NCBI GenBank assembly: GCA_015852425.1
Contig: JAAAIG010000014.1
Location: forward strand, 764-61,720
DNA: 60,957 nucleotides
Direction of reading: 5' to 3'
Origin: Gryganskiella cystojenkinii
Taxonomy: Eukaryota; Mortierellomycota; Mortierellomycetes; Mortierellales; Mortierellaceae
The position numbers were made by a program, and so were the translations under genes. The notes under the pieces were generated by a model. It saw nothing but the letters and a program-made list of their open reading frames with translations. It searched no databases and was not told the origin of the DNA. Below, one piece after another: positions 10,471 to 22,002 of the stretch. Every line of letters starts with the position of its first letter. Within the stretch, counting starts at the first letter, position 1.

Positions 10471-12771
10471 TTAGCGGCCTGATCGTGATGTACTCCGACC
10501 AGTGCTCGTTGCGAAACTTGACTCGCCGGCGCCACCATCGCCTTCACTAGAGGAAGGAGCAGGACCACGGCGAGCACGGACCGAGGTTGAGCCCGAAGTC
10601 AGTGGACGAGACAGGTGCGAGGCATCCGCAAAGTCTTCCTCACCAAACGTGACCTCGCCCTCTTCGTCATCATCGTCGTCGTCATCGTCATCATCATCAA
10701 CACCTTGGAGGTATTCCTCATCCTCTTCCGTATATTCAGACTCGACCTCGGTACGAAGTTGGCCCCGACCGCCTCGTTGCGACGACATTTGGAAATCAGA
10801 AGAGCGTTCAGATCGGACTGAGGGTGGAGGCGGCGGTGGAGGAAGTTGCGATACTGAGGACGAAGTCATTGAGAAATCTTGAGCGGTCGAAGTGGATGAT
10901 GCGACATGACGGGAAGAAGTCGAAGTCGACGCTCCATCATCCGTAGAGACAGAGCTCTGGTGTGTTGGTGGGGGTCGACGCCGTTGCTGGGTCGATTCTG
11001 AGCGTCGTTGAGAGCTCGAGGGAGTCAAGGGTCGCTCTGGGACAATTGCTTCATCTCTGAATGGTGAGCGACGTCCCTGGGGTCCCAATTGTTGAATCTC
11101 TTGATCACCCTCATCTTGATCGTCAATATCGTCATGACGATCACCAAAGCCCTTATGCACTTGCGATCGACTCATCGTCGGTTCCTCATCAAATTCGCTA
11201 TCGGACACGTCCAAGGGTAGTGGTGGGGTTCTCTGGCGTCTTGGGGAGCCAGACTCATCCTCTTGGAACTGTGGCTGACGAGGTGAGGGTCCTGATGATG
11301 CTGAGGTGGAAGGAAGTTGACCTTGAGTGGCTGAAGCAGCGGCAGCTGCATAGTTGGTCGGTGAACGAAGCTGACCTTGACGTCCTCCTGGGTATTGTTG
11401 TTGTCCCTCAGGTGCAGGTCGGATTTGATGAGCAATCGCAAGAGCCTCAGCATCGCTTCCAAACCAGCCAGCGAGAACTTGCCAAGTGACGATTGAGAAG
11501 ATGATCTCCCAGAAGATGAAAACGGCGATAAAGACGAGTGCGGTTGAAATCTTGTAGTAGTACATGAAGAATCTATGGAGTAAAGATGGAGAGAGTCGTA
11601 TCAATATGCCTTCAAATTTTTTTTTGTCTCAATGTAATTTGTTATTTTTTAAAAAAATGAGGTCGGTTGCTTACCTGAGGCCATGGAAGTGGGCGTCCAA
11701 GTGAATGGAACTTTTGTAAACTTGCAGGTCAGGCGACGAGATCTGGACAAGAGCTCGGGAAACTGGGTTGGACGAGTCCTCGATATAGTTCTCGATCAAG
11801 GGAACCTTCAAAACTTGGTCTTCCTTGGACCAATCGAGAACCAAGGGCACAGCCTTCCATGCTGTACGCATCAACTTCAAAGGTGTTGATTGATAAGTGA
11901 GAATAGAGGGTCTGCTCGAGGTCATGATGGTCTTGCCATCAGACGTCAACAGAGTGACGACGACCATAAAGTTGCCAATCTCCACATTCGTTTCTGAGGT
12001 TGGCACATGCAGATTGACAGAGATATCATATGCTTGGTCTCCTCGCAAAAACTAAGAACGTGAATAAAAAAATAAATAATATGAGCGTCTTTGATCGACA
12101 TGAAATATTTGTCCGGTTCGCATTTTTCAACCTTTGGACGAAAGAAAATCCAGTTCATACCTGTCCGTAACGTCCTCCTCGAGAAAAGTCGATTTCGGCA
12201 GAGGGACCATGACCAATGACTCCAGGAACACTAAGAGTGGCATCATAAGAATAAATAAAGGTCAGCGGTCATCAGGCAGGACAGCCTATTTTTTTTTCCA
12301 AGTATCACACAGTGAGGAGATGATCACTCTCATTCTTATCAAAAAAAAGAGAGGATAGAGAGGAAAGGGATCCTCGACTGTGTCTACTTACGTGGGTGGT
12401 CCGTATTGCAAATGGACCTGGCCGACATGACCACGCTGAGGGATATAGACCCAGTAGAAACTGAGGTAGGCAGCGACAGCAACACCGATAAGCAAGACCA
12501 GTACCACAAGACCGATAAAGAACTTTACAATCTTTCGATGCAAAGCCGAGGAGGTCAGCGTCTGAATCACCTGCTGGACATAGGGCTCAAGGAGCCCTAG
12601 CAGCGGTGTGATGAAGAAGGAGAGGATCTAAAAGCGGCGAATGGAAGGCAGTCGGTTAGAATGGAAGGGGTAGACTAGACAAGGGAGGGTAGGGGTGACT
12701 GATTCTCTTTTTCTCATTCAGGTACAGGGCGCCCAATCCGAGTAATATTTCCTTGCCTCAAAGAGTGTCAT
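10471..12771 (-). CDS. SEI1: Seipin with long disordered acidic C-terminal tail
   Basis: Seipin is an ER membrane protein that assembles rings at ER-lipid droplet contacts and controls droplet formation. Five minus-strand exons (12771-12757, 12627-12392, 12230-12161, 12051-11675, 11572-10471) give 599 residues. The first membrane segment spans about residues 41-66; then comes the luminal beta-sandwich (about 67-232, including SVPGVIGHGPSAEIDFSRGG-type sequence and LRGDQAYDISVNLHVP) and a second membrane segment at about 237-268. The last 330 residues are cytosolic, Ser/Gln/Arg-rich, with a run of about 12 Asp near 523-534. The core matches seipin length; the tail is much longer than in yeast. 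Exon 1 (five codons) needs a GC-AG intron (12628-12756) and is the least certain part, though the total frame closes. Confidence 0.88.
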
Positions 12772-13579
12772 GAGCCTTCGAGATAGTAATGTGTCGAGTT
12801 GCAGTCGATGGAGGTGTAATGCAGAAGGAGGAGGGGAGGGGGATTCCTATTGCAGGGATGAAGAAAATGAAGAAAAGAAGAAAGTAAAGGGAAAGGACAG
12901 TGCGCGAAAGGAGAGTGAAAAGTCGTTGGGGAGAAAAGAGAAAGAAAACGTAAAGTGAGCGCGTGCGAGAGCAGCAGAGGTCGCCTCCTCTTTCATTGCC
13001 TCTTGTCACTCTCTTTTCGAAATGGCTCATGGCTCGTGTCCTTCCCTTGGCCTCTGTGTCGGTCAATTGTCTGATTTTAGTGCGTCTCCTCCTTGTCGAA
13101 CCATGCTTGATCGTCTTTTTGACAAATGCGCACGACCAAAGTGGGACGTGCTCCCGTAATAAAAAGGTGTTGTATCTCATTGTGGGAAGAGAATGCCAAA
13201 TCTTGCGCTGAAACAAGATAAATTATGCTCTCTCTTGCTCGAAAAAATATATTCGCTTGCTTGACATGTGAAATAATACTCGTCTCGAGCTTTTTTTTGT
13301 TCCTTGGCAACCGCGTCCTTTGAATGAAAATTCGGTTTGCCTAGTCTGCTGGTTCTTCACAACTCTATCGTCCATTGTTCTTGTGATGTTTCAATCTTGC
13401 AATAACAGATAAAAAAAGTGCATTTTATTGCTCGGTATCATAACCGGCTCATCGTATCTTTTCGCCTTCTTGTTTACTCTTGATCGTCCTCAAATGCTCG
13501 TCGTCATGCTTTTTGTTTTCCACTGATCATCGTAGACATATCCTCCATCTTACCGAGGGATAGTTTTGACAGATTCCAT
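12772..13579. promoter_or_regulatory. Seipin promoter region / spacer to VMA2
   Basis: 808 bp between the seipin start and the VMA2 stop, both on the minus strand. It should hold the seipin promoter and the VMA2 3' end. On the seipin sense strand the part nearest the ATG is rich in CTTT/TTCC tracts. No gene is supported. Confidence 0.4.
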
Positions 13580-15961
13580 CTAGTTATCATCATCAGCCTC
13601 CTCCTCGTTAGGTGCTGATGCACCATCGTCCCTGCTGCTGTGACGGCCACGGCCCTTACGGTCGCGCTGGTAGAACTCGGCAAGGAGCTTCTGGGGAATA
13701 CGGTTGAGCATCTCCTTGGGGAAGATACGGAGCAAGGACCAGGCCTGGTCCAACGACTCGAACACTGTGCGAGACTCATAGTTTCCTATTTGACAAAAAC
13801 AAAATAAAGTGAGGACGTCAGTCTCAACACATCATAAAGGAAAGACGAACATTAGATTACAAACAGCGGCGATATCTTGGAAGGCTTACCTTGGGCGATG
13901 TAGGTCTTCTCGAACTTCTCCAAGAACTCAAGCGAGAGCTTATCTTCTTGGTTCAGGGCTTCCTCTCCGACGACAGCCTTCATGGCAGCGGCATCACGAC
14001 CGATGGCATACTTGGCATAAAGCTGGTTAGAGACATCACCGTGATCTTTACGGGTCAGCTTCTCACCGATAGCAGACTTCATAAGACGAGAGAGCGAAGG
14101 CAAGACATTGATGGGTGGGTAAATTTGACGGTTGTGCATCTGTCTATCAACAAAGATCTGACCCTCAGTAATGAATCCAGTCAAATCGGGGATGGGATGG
14201 GTGATATCTAAAAGAAATGAAGTTCACAAGGTCATTATTATGTATCTGTATCAAGAGCAAACAAATGTTGTTGCCTTTCAATAGTCAATTAGCGGCGTAA
14301 TGGGCATTGTGTTGCTTGTCAGCTTACCATCGTTAGGCATGGTCAAAATGGGGATCTGGGTAATGGAACCGTTTCTGCCCTCGACACGACCGGCACGTTC
14401 GTAGATGGTCGACAAATCCGTGTACATGTAACCGGGGTAACCACGACGACCAGGAACCTCCTCACGAGCTGCCGAGACCTCACGCAAGGCATCAGCATAT
14501 GAACTCATATCGGTCAAGATAACCAAGACGTGCTTCTCCAATTGGTAAGCATAGTACTCAGCTGTGGTCAAAGCCAGACGAGGCGTGATAATACGCTCGA
14601 TCGTGGGGTCATTGGCCAAGTTCAAGAACAAGGTGACACGCTCGATCGAACCATCCTCCTCGAAATCCTGCTTGAAGAAACGGGCCGTCTCCATGTTGAC
14701 TCCCATAGCGGCGAACACGATAGCGAAGTTGTCCTCGTGGTCATCAAACACACCCTTGGTTTTCTTGACCAAACCAGCCTGTCGACAAATCTGGGCAGCA
14801 ATCTATAGTAACGTGACAAAAAGCAATTACGAGGTTAGATGCTTATTGATTATTTCCAATTCTTTCGAATTTTAAACAGATGAAGTCAAACTTCCTTACC
14901 TCGTTGTGAGGCAAACCTGCGGCGGAGAAAATGGGGATTTTTTGACCACGAGCAATCGAGTTCATGGTATCGATAGCAGAGATACCAGTCTGGATCATCT
15001 CCTCGGGGTAAATACGAGAGTAAGGGTTGATAGGAGATCCTGTGGTGTAAATAACAGTTGCAAAGAAGTGACAGTTAGCTCTTTGTTTTCTTGTTCTACT
15101 TATTCACGGTTTATCAGATGTAACGACAGTGATGACGGCGAATATTCTCTTACCTTGAATATCCAAGTAATCTTCGGCAAAGACCTTAGGTCCCTGATCC
15201 ATGCTCTTTCCTGATCCGTTGTAGATACGTCCCAACATATCCTCAGAGACGGGCATCTTGAGAACATCGCCCGAGAACTCGACGTGTGTCTGCTTGGCGT
15301 CAATACCAGGGGTACCCTCGAAGACCTGTTTATGTTTTTTTTTTAAAAAAAATATATAAAAAAATATGACGAAGATAATAGGGGATGGGTCAGCCAGCAT
15401 GATCAAAATCGTGTTCAGTCTTTGTTCCTCCCCTGGTGATAACCTAAGAACGCTAAAAATGAACACGAGAGCTCGAACAGGACAAAAAAAAAGACGCATT
15501 ATGTTACCTGAACGACAGCTCTCTTGCCTTGGACTTCAAGAACCTGACCGGCGCGCTTGGTACCGTCGGGCAAGGTCAACTCAACGATCTCATTGAACTT
15601 GGGAAACTTGACATTGTCGAGCATCACCAAGGGACCGTTGATTCCTGCGACGGTGCGGTAGTCTGTGTTATCGAAGAGAAGGAATTCAGGGCATAGTAGC
15701 GATCAGTAGGATGCGATGAACAGTGAACCCCAAGGTAAAAAACCGAGCATAGATAAGCATAGAGTGTGGGAAAGATAGCGAGCCAGTGAGCTACAAAAGG
15801 GAGCGAGAAGAATGGTGTGTGCAATTTTTTTTAATCATTTTCATGAATGTCCAAAAGGTGAGAGAGAGTCACCTACCGAGACGAGGCTCGATCGAGTAGT
15901 TGCGGGTGACAGCGGCGGCATGGAGCACGCTAGCTTCCCTGGAAGTGAGACGAGGATCCAT
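13580..15961 (-). CDS. VMA2: V-type proton ATPase subunit B
   Basis: Non-catalytic nucleotide-binding subunit of the V1 head of the vacuolar proton pump. Seven minus-strand exons (15961-15877, 15662-15508, 15325-15154, 15039-14900, 14802-14328, 14207-13890, 13785-13580) give 516 residues, the usual length for the family. Diagnostic stretches include [78 protein letters not shown] and [17 protein letters not shown]. All introns have GT-AG ends and matching phases. The last 20 residues are a charged tail ending EEEADDDN. It is divergent from the ACOT13-like gene across 595 bp. Confidence 0.97.
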
Positions 15962-16556
15962 GTAGAATGTGTATATGTAGACGGGGGAGGAGGGAGGGAG
16001 GAGGTGAAAGGTGATGTGAATGAATGAATTTAAAGAAAGTAATTATTACCAGCGCGACAAACGACAGACGAGGCGCATCATTGGAAAAGTCGAACAGAAT
16101 GGGTGACTGCCTGGTTGGGGTCTGCCTGACCCCTGGCCTGACTTTGCACGGGCTACTACCAAGGTCATGATCTGTGCCTTGTACTCGAACTTAAGGGGCT
16201 AAATCGCTTCGTGCAGTATGCGACGTCACACGCGTTGGTTGAAAGTGCGGGGACAAAAGAAAACGAAATCCCGACCGAGGAAAAAGAGGAGAAGGAATTC
16301 TGGCATAGAGATATAGCTTCCGTCGACTTCCTACGGGGAGCGCGTCCTTTGTGTGTTTTTCAAAGACACTCGATCCTGAAGAGAACAGCTTTTGTTCTGC
16401 AGACCACCCTGGAGACGTCAATTGTGGAAAAAAAAAAAAAAAAACGCGTGTTACCATCGTATTCTTTCTTCTCTCTTTTTTTGCGCACTACTTTAGCTGA
16501 TTCACCATCGAGATCTACCATCTCATTCTTTTTCATTGAAATTCATCTCTGCAACT
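15962..16556. promoter_or_regulatory. Divergent promoter region VMA2 / ACOT13-like
   Basis: Shared 595-bp upstream region of two divergent genes. It includes a 17-bp A run at about 16428-16444 and pyrimidine-rich tracts next to the plus-strand start. No clear TATA box or extra gene was seen. Confidence 0.4.
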
Positions 16557-17415
16557 ATGCCCGTTCTCAACCATTGCAAGAAAGTCTGGTAGGTGACAAG
16601 GAATATCCCTAGACAATAGGGCTTTTTCTTTGGTACAGTATGTTGCTTTTCGTACTCACAAAAAAAAAAAAATCTCTTGAAAACACCAATATACTACGGC
16701 GATCACGTAGGACCGACTTTTTATCTTATCGCGCATTCGACGCTCACGCCCTGTCCGGGGTAAGTGAGACTCAGACTCTGTTTTGATCCAATTTCGTCAG
16801 TGACATTGGACTTGACCGATCATTCTATCTCTATTCTACAGCTCAAGCTCGTCTCGGCGTCCAAGGGCAGGATCTTGTGCGAGTTGCCACTTGAACAAAA
16901 GCATATGGTAAGCAAATTATTCATTTTTCTGAGGTATGATACTTGAACCAAAATATTGTTCTGGAACTAACGCGAATACATAAAAAAATCTCGCAGAACG
17001 GACACGGATCTTGCCACGGAGGACTGCTCAGTGCTGTCGTCGACGTCGGTGGATCACTCGCCATCGCGGCCGAAGACATGGATGCGACCGGTGTATCCAC
17101 GGATCTGAACATCTCGTTTGTCTCCTCGGCAAAGATCGGCGAGACCCTCGTCATTGTAAGTTGAGGCAACAGCAGTGTACTTGAGGATCTCGGGATCGAG
17201 AGAAAGATCTTTAAATTGATGTTTGATATGCCAATTAGGATTCACGTTGCGACAAAATCGGAGGTACACTTGCGTATACGTCGGTCGAGATCAAGGTAGA
17301 GGACAAGATCATTGCCCTGGGTCGCCATACCAAGTATGTCCGTCTCGCACACATATCGAACGCCGCGCGAAAGAAAGGCGAGAAAACCAAAGTTAGTGGA
17401 GGCGAGAAGTTCTAA
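16557..17415 (+). CDS. ACOT13/Them2-like hotdog-fold acyl-CoA thioesterase
   Basis: Hydrolyses acyl-CoA to free fatty acid and CoA; animal ACOT13 is mitochondrial or cytosolic. Five exons (16557-16588, 16711-16759, 16842-16907, 16997-17155, 17239-17415) give 160 residues with every phase matching. The active-site segment NGHGSCHGGLLSAVVD puts Asn50, Gly57 and Asp65, then Ser83, at exactly the positions used in human Them2, which strongly supports the hand-built first two exons. The core is followed by DSRCDKIGGTLAYTSVEI and a basic C-terminus (residues 141-160) that extends past the hotdog fold. The stop codon overlaps an AATAAA signal. Substrate chain length cannot be read from sequence. Confidence 0.9.
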
Positions 17416-17767
17416 TAAAAAAGCACAGTCACATTTTTCCCACAAAAAAAGAAAAAAACGCGTGAAAGTCAAGAAGATGAGAAAAGCAAATCTTGTGTGT
17501 TTGTCCACATCGAATCCAATCCAACGCTCCTTCCACCATACCTCACTCCCAATCCATCTCCGCCCTTCATTGCATCCTTGTGACACGACGTCTCTTCTAC
17601 TGTATTCTTCATTCTTATCCATCTATCTCACCGAAATACTCGACCTCCTTGTCATTGAATTCATTCTACGACCCCTGGGACCATCCAGCAAATTTTATCT
17701 CACCTTGTCCTTGCCACTGTCATAAACGCGCAGATAGTTAAAAGCCTTAGACCTGGCTTCACACGCA
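17416..17767. promoter_or_regulatory. Spacer and MDM10 promoter region
   Basis: 352 bp between two plus-strand genes. It is rich in CT tracts (17520-17730), expected for the MDM10 5' leader. No gene is supported. Confidence 0.4.
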
Positions 17768-19768
17768 ATGTACGACTTTATGGAGTATTGCCTCAGGCGG
17801 TACTATCGAGCCTCGGGCTGGAACGAAGATAACCAGTACTCTCATCTCTGTGCCACCTCAAGAGGTAACATCCTGGGGAAACCATACATCCCTAAATTTT
17901 TAATATCAAATTTTCTTCGGAAACCAGCTCCAAAAATAAACGCATCGTCTTACCTTTTCTCTCTTTTTTTTTGTGCTTATAGCTTTGCTGGATTTTCAAG
18001 TACCCAATGGAATCTCCCTTCGACTCTCCAAACTTCCCAGTGATGTCTTCAAGACCACAACGACCATGAACGCGTTGCCAATCTTGGAGGGATCGCTTGG
18101 ATATCTGTTCACATCCAGGGCCTTGAGGATAGACGATAGTTCTTCTGTTCGATTTCGACATCTGGTGGACCGATTCCGTATTATCTGTTTGGATCATTCT
18201 ATCCGAGAAGCCGATCATTGGACTGAACTTGATCAAGATGGCAAGAAACGAAAAGGTGAAAAGATGTCCCAAGCCGAGAAAGCGACGAAGGAGTATATTG
18301 GTTTACGACGGAAAAGATGCTTGGAACTAATCGGTGGTTTGCACAAAAAAAAAAAAAAATTCTTGTGAAAATTAGATTACTTGCTTTGCGGGAGGATGAA
18401 CCTGGCGAACGCAAGATTAGAGGCGCTTTATAGCCGTCGGATCTCAAAGCATCGACAGTATGTGATCTCGGGAATCAGTGATCCAGCCTCAAGGAGTGCA
18501 TCTCATGTAAGAACAGGGAGCCAACCAAGGAGTCAAGCAGCTGGTCATCATGCGGACTATCTCTCTTTCTTTTTTTATCTTTCGAGTCGACGACAATTGA
18601 CGAGTTCTCCTATTTTCGGTTTCCTTCTAGCTTTCCGCACAGTATCAATACGATAAGGGCAAATACTGTGCAGAGGTCTCGTTTACTACAGATGATGGAC
18701 TCATTGGCGTCAGAGGATTATACAACTTTGGAAAGGATTTCGACGACTCATACCAGGGCATGTTGAGGGAGAGTCGGTCGGAAGAGTCAGCAAAAGATGA
18801 GGAGGAAACAGTGCTGTTGAACAACCCCGACAGTAGCTTTATTGACATTGAACAGGAGACAGGCGAGTTCAGTTCCGAGTCACTCCCATCGACAAGAGTT
18901 CAGCCATTGTCCGTTCTGGCCCTGGAAGCAGAGTCGTTGTCAAGTCAAGAGTCACTGGGTCATCAGGAATCAACGACCGAGGAATTGAACATGCCTTCAG
19001 AGAGGACTCGTGGGTACTGGTCTGCAGGAGCAGAAGTGTACTACAGTGCGACAGAGAAACTTGGTGGAGGTAAATTTACTACACCTGCCTTCCTACTTAA
19101 CAAAGAACTTTTTTCTTTTGATTTTGGACTACAGTCGCTAAAATTCTGGTCTTAAAAATTTGAATATAGTCTCAACGGGACTCCGATACAGGACTCTCCC
19201 ACCTTTAGCGCCCGCACCAGCACCAACCGATTCCTCGGACTCTTCTTCATCAGATACGACAACAGTGACGCCTCGATACCCGACATCAACTGCACCGGAA
19301 CATCATCAAAACTATATCCCGGTTACGATTACCCAGACACTGAACCCGATCATGGGACATGTCTCAAGTAGTTATGCCGCTCAAGTCCACCCTGACCTTG
19401 GATTGTGCTCCAGATTCGACTTTAACTTGTACAGTTACGATAGTGAGCTGACCGCAGGTGTCGAATGGTGGATTCGTGAGCGCAAGGGGGTTCCAGCTCC
19501 CGCAGAAAATAGTGACCCCTTCCCAAAGACGATTGGCGTCCCTGACCTTGTACCTGAGGCTACGGCTGTGGAGTTGACGGAGGAGAAGCAACCGATTGTA
19601 GGTGTGATCAAGGCTCGATTGGGGGTTCAGTCAGGATTGGCAATCATGTGGGAGGGTCGCTTCAACAAGTTGTTGTTCAGTCTCGGATTCGTCGGTCATA
19701 TCTTCCCTCCCCATGCACAGGCACCAATTGTCAAATCTGTTGGTCTCGAAATCCAGTATTTTTCATAG
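17768..19768 (+). CDS. MDM10: Mdm10, beta-barrel subunit of ERMES and SAM
   Basis: Mitochondrial outer-membrane beta-barrel that ties the ER-mitochondria encounter structure to the membrane and also works with the SAM complex. Five exons (17768-17864, 17983-18336, 18376-18506, 18631-19069, 19170-19768) give 539 residues. Hallmarks are the start MYDFMEYCLRRYYRASGWNE, then GSLGYLFTSRAL, NARLEALYSRRIS, SAGAEVYYS, the VSTGLRYRTLP turn, and a C-terminal strand ending GLEIQYF, which resembles a beta-signal. An acidic, Ser/Glu-rich insert lies around residues 240-320, where other Mdm10 proteins also carry a loop. The donor of intron 2 could be 3 bp earlier (18334). It converges on alpha-tubulin with a 232-bp gap. 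Confidence 0.93.
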
Positions 19769-20000
19769 ACAAAAGGCAAGGAGGTCGTCTCGTATTCTAT
19801 CGCTGCCCCAATCATCGTCGTCATAGAATAATCATACTAATCCGCAAGAAGATAGAATCGAAAGAAAATGTACTGTCGTGTATAATCAAAAAAGAAAAGA
19901 GTAATTATTTTTGCCCACCAAATTAAAGCCTTGGGTGCTTTCGCGACAGTAAAAAGATTTTCTATGTATCTGCTACCCTCTAGTCTAATTTTTCGAAAGT

Positions 20001-21745
20001 CTAATATTCATCCTCTGTTGCAGCAACTGCGCTTTCTTCGGATGCAACTTCGGCATAGTCCTTCTCCAAAGCGGCCATATCTTCCCGAGCCTCCGAGAAC
20101 TCTCCCTCCTCCATTCCTTCACCGACATACCAATGAACAAACGCCCGTTTCGCATACATCAAATCAAACTTGTGATCCAAACGATCCCAAGCCTCAGCGA
20201 TCGCAGTCGTGTTCGACAACATACAGACCGATCGCGTCGCTGCCGCGACCTCACTGCCAGGGACGACCTTGGCCGGTTCATTGTTCATGCCTACCTTGAA
20301 GCCTGTCGGGCACCAGTCCACAAACTGAATCGTGCGCTTGGTCTTGAGTTTCCCAATCGTGGTCGTGACATCGTTCGGGACCACGTCTCCTCTGTAAAGG
20401 AGGCAGCAAGACATGTATTTGCCTTTCAAAGGCTCACAGTTCACCATTTGGTTCTGTTTCTCGAAGCAGGCCGAAGTGATTTCTTGAACAGAGGACTGTT
20501 CATGATAGGCCTTCTTCGCCGACAGGATCGGCGCATAGGAGATCAAGGGGAAGTGAATTCTTGGGTATGGGACCAAGTTGGTCTGGAACTCGTTCAAATC
20601 GACATTCAAGGACCCCGAAAACCGGAGCGACAACGTGATCGACGAGACCACCTGAGCAACGATCCGGTTCAGGTTCGTATACGTCGGTCGTTCAATTCCC
20701 AGATTCTTGTTACAGATATCATAAATGGCCTCGTTATCGACCAAAAAAGTACAATCTGCCTGTTCGAGCGTCGCATGCGTCGTCAAAACAGAGTTGTAAG
20801 GTTCCACCACGGAGGTCGCCATCTCGGGGGCCGGGTAGACTGCAAATTCCAGTCGGGATTTCTTGCCAAACTCGGTCGCCAATCGTTCCAACAGGAGAGC
20901 GCCGAGGCCAGAACCGGTACCTCCACCAAAGGAATGGAAAATCATGAATCCTTGGAGACCACTCGAGTTATCGGCCTCTTTACGGATCCGGTCCATGACA
21001 CGGTCCTCGATTTCTTTACCGATCGTGTAATGACCTCGCGCGTAGTTGTTGGCAGCATCCTCACGGTGTGAGACCATGCTCTGAGGATGAAAGAGGTCCT
21101 TGTATGCACCGGTTCGGACCTCATCCACCACCGTCTCTTCGAGATCGATGAGCACTTGTAAAGGAAGAAGAAGAGGAGAGTGTTCGGCAACGGAGCAAAG
21201 AAGAAATCAGAGAAACATATATAAAAAAAAATCAGGAGGCTTTCCCAGCAGATGCGATGCTAGGGCAGAAGGAGAAAATTAAAGGGGGACGGACGAGCAA
21301 AAAACCAAGGACTTACATGCGCGAGGAACATACTTGCCAGAACTTGACTCTGAGAAGAACGTAGAGTGGTACTCTCCAGTGACCTTTTCGCCAGTTCTGT
21401 CACAGATCAATGGGAGAGGGGAGAGGGGAGAGGGAGACAAGGAAGGTAAAGCGATTGTAAGTCGTCGAAGGATTCTTTTGATCAGTATTTTTTTCATGTA
21501 AGGTAAGCGCCGGCGAGATGAGTCTTTTGGTTTTTGATGGTATTTGCCTACCTTTGACCATCGGGCTTGATCCCGTGTTCTAAACAATACAGTTCCCAAC
21601 AGGCGTTACCAATTTGGATACCGGCCTGTAAGTTAACAATGAACAATTGAGAAGGGCCTGTAGTTAGTGAAAGGATGGAGCATTCATCGTCTCTCTCAAA
21701 AAAGGATCGTACCTGTCCGATATGAAGAGAAATGATTTCACGCAT
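20001..21745 (-). CDS. TUB1: Alpha-tubulin
   Basis: Microtubule subunit. Four minus-strand exons (21745-21713, 21625-21552, 21396-21317, 21154-20001) give 446 residues. It starts [11 protein letters not shown], has the GGGTGSG GTP-binding loop, the [10 protein letters not shown] and DNEAIYDIC segments, the [12 protein letters not shown] strand next to the catalytic loop, and an acidic tail ending EDEY with a terminal Tyr. The H1-S2 loop around residues 36-50 is about three residues shorter than in animal tubulins. Introns cluster at the 5' end, as in many fungal tubulin genes. A strong TATA element lies about 121 bp upstream. Confidence 0.98.
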
Positions 21746-21865
21746 GATGTTGAAGAGGATGAGGCAAAAGTTGTGTGAAGTTGGGGAAAAAAAAGAGTTG
21801 GTGTTGAAGATGAGATGGTAGGATGGGAGAAAGAGAGAAGAAAAAAGGAGTTGATCAGTCAACGG

Positions 21866-21877
21866 CCCTTTTATATG
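21866..21877 (-). promoter_or_regulatory. TATA box of alpha-tubulin
   Basis: On the minus strand the sequence reads CATATAAAAGGG, about 121 bp before the ATG. It is a near-perfect TATA box, fitting strong expression. Confidence 0.6.
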
Positions 21878-22002
21878 CTGCATTTTTTTCAGGGCAATAA
21901 AAAAAAAAAAAGAGTCAAGACGAAATGTGTTTATGCAGAAGTTGTTTTTATTTTGATAGTCGATCTAAAGTAATCCACTGCACTGATAGGAGTGATTCCC
22001 CC

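Noticed and set aside
10502..10882. Ser/Pro-rich open frame on the plus strand
   Set aside because: Mirror of the low-complexity acidic tail of seipin; composition alone explains it.
20133..21071. Open frame of 312 codons on the plus strand
   Set aside because: Antisense to alpha-tubulin exon 4; no recognisable protein features.
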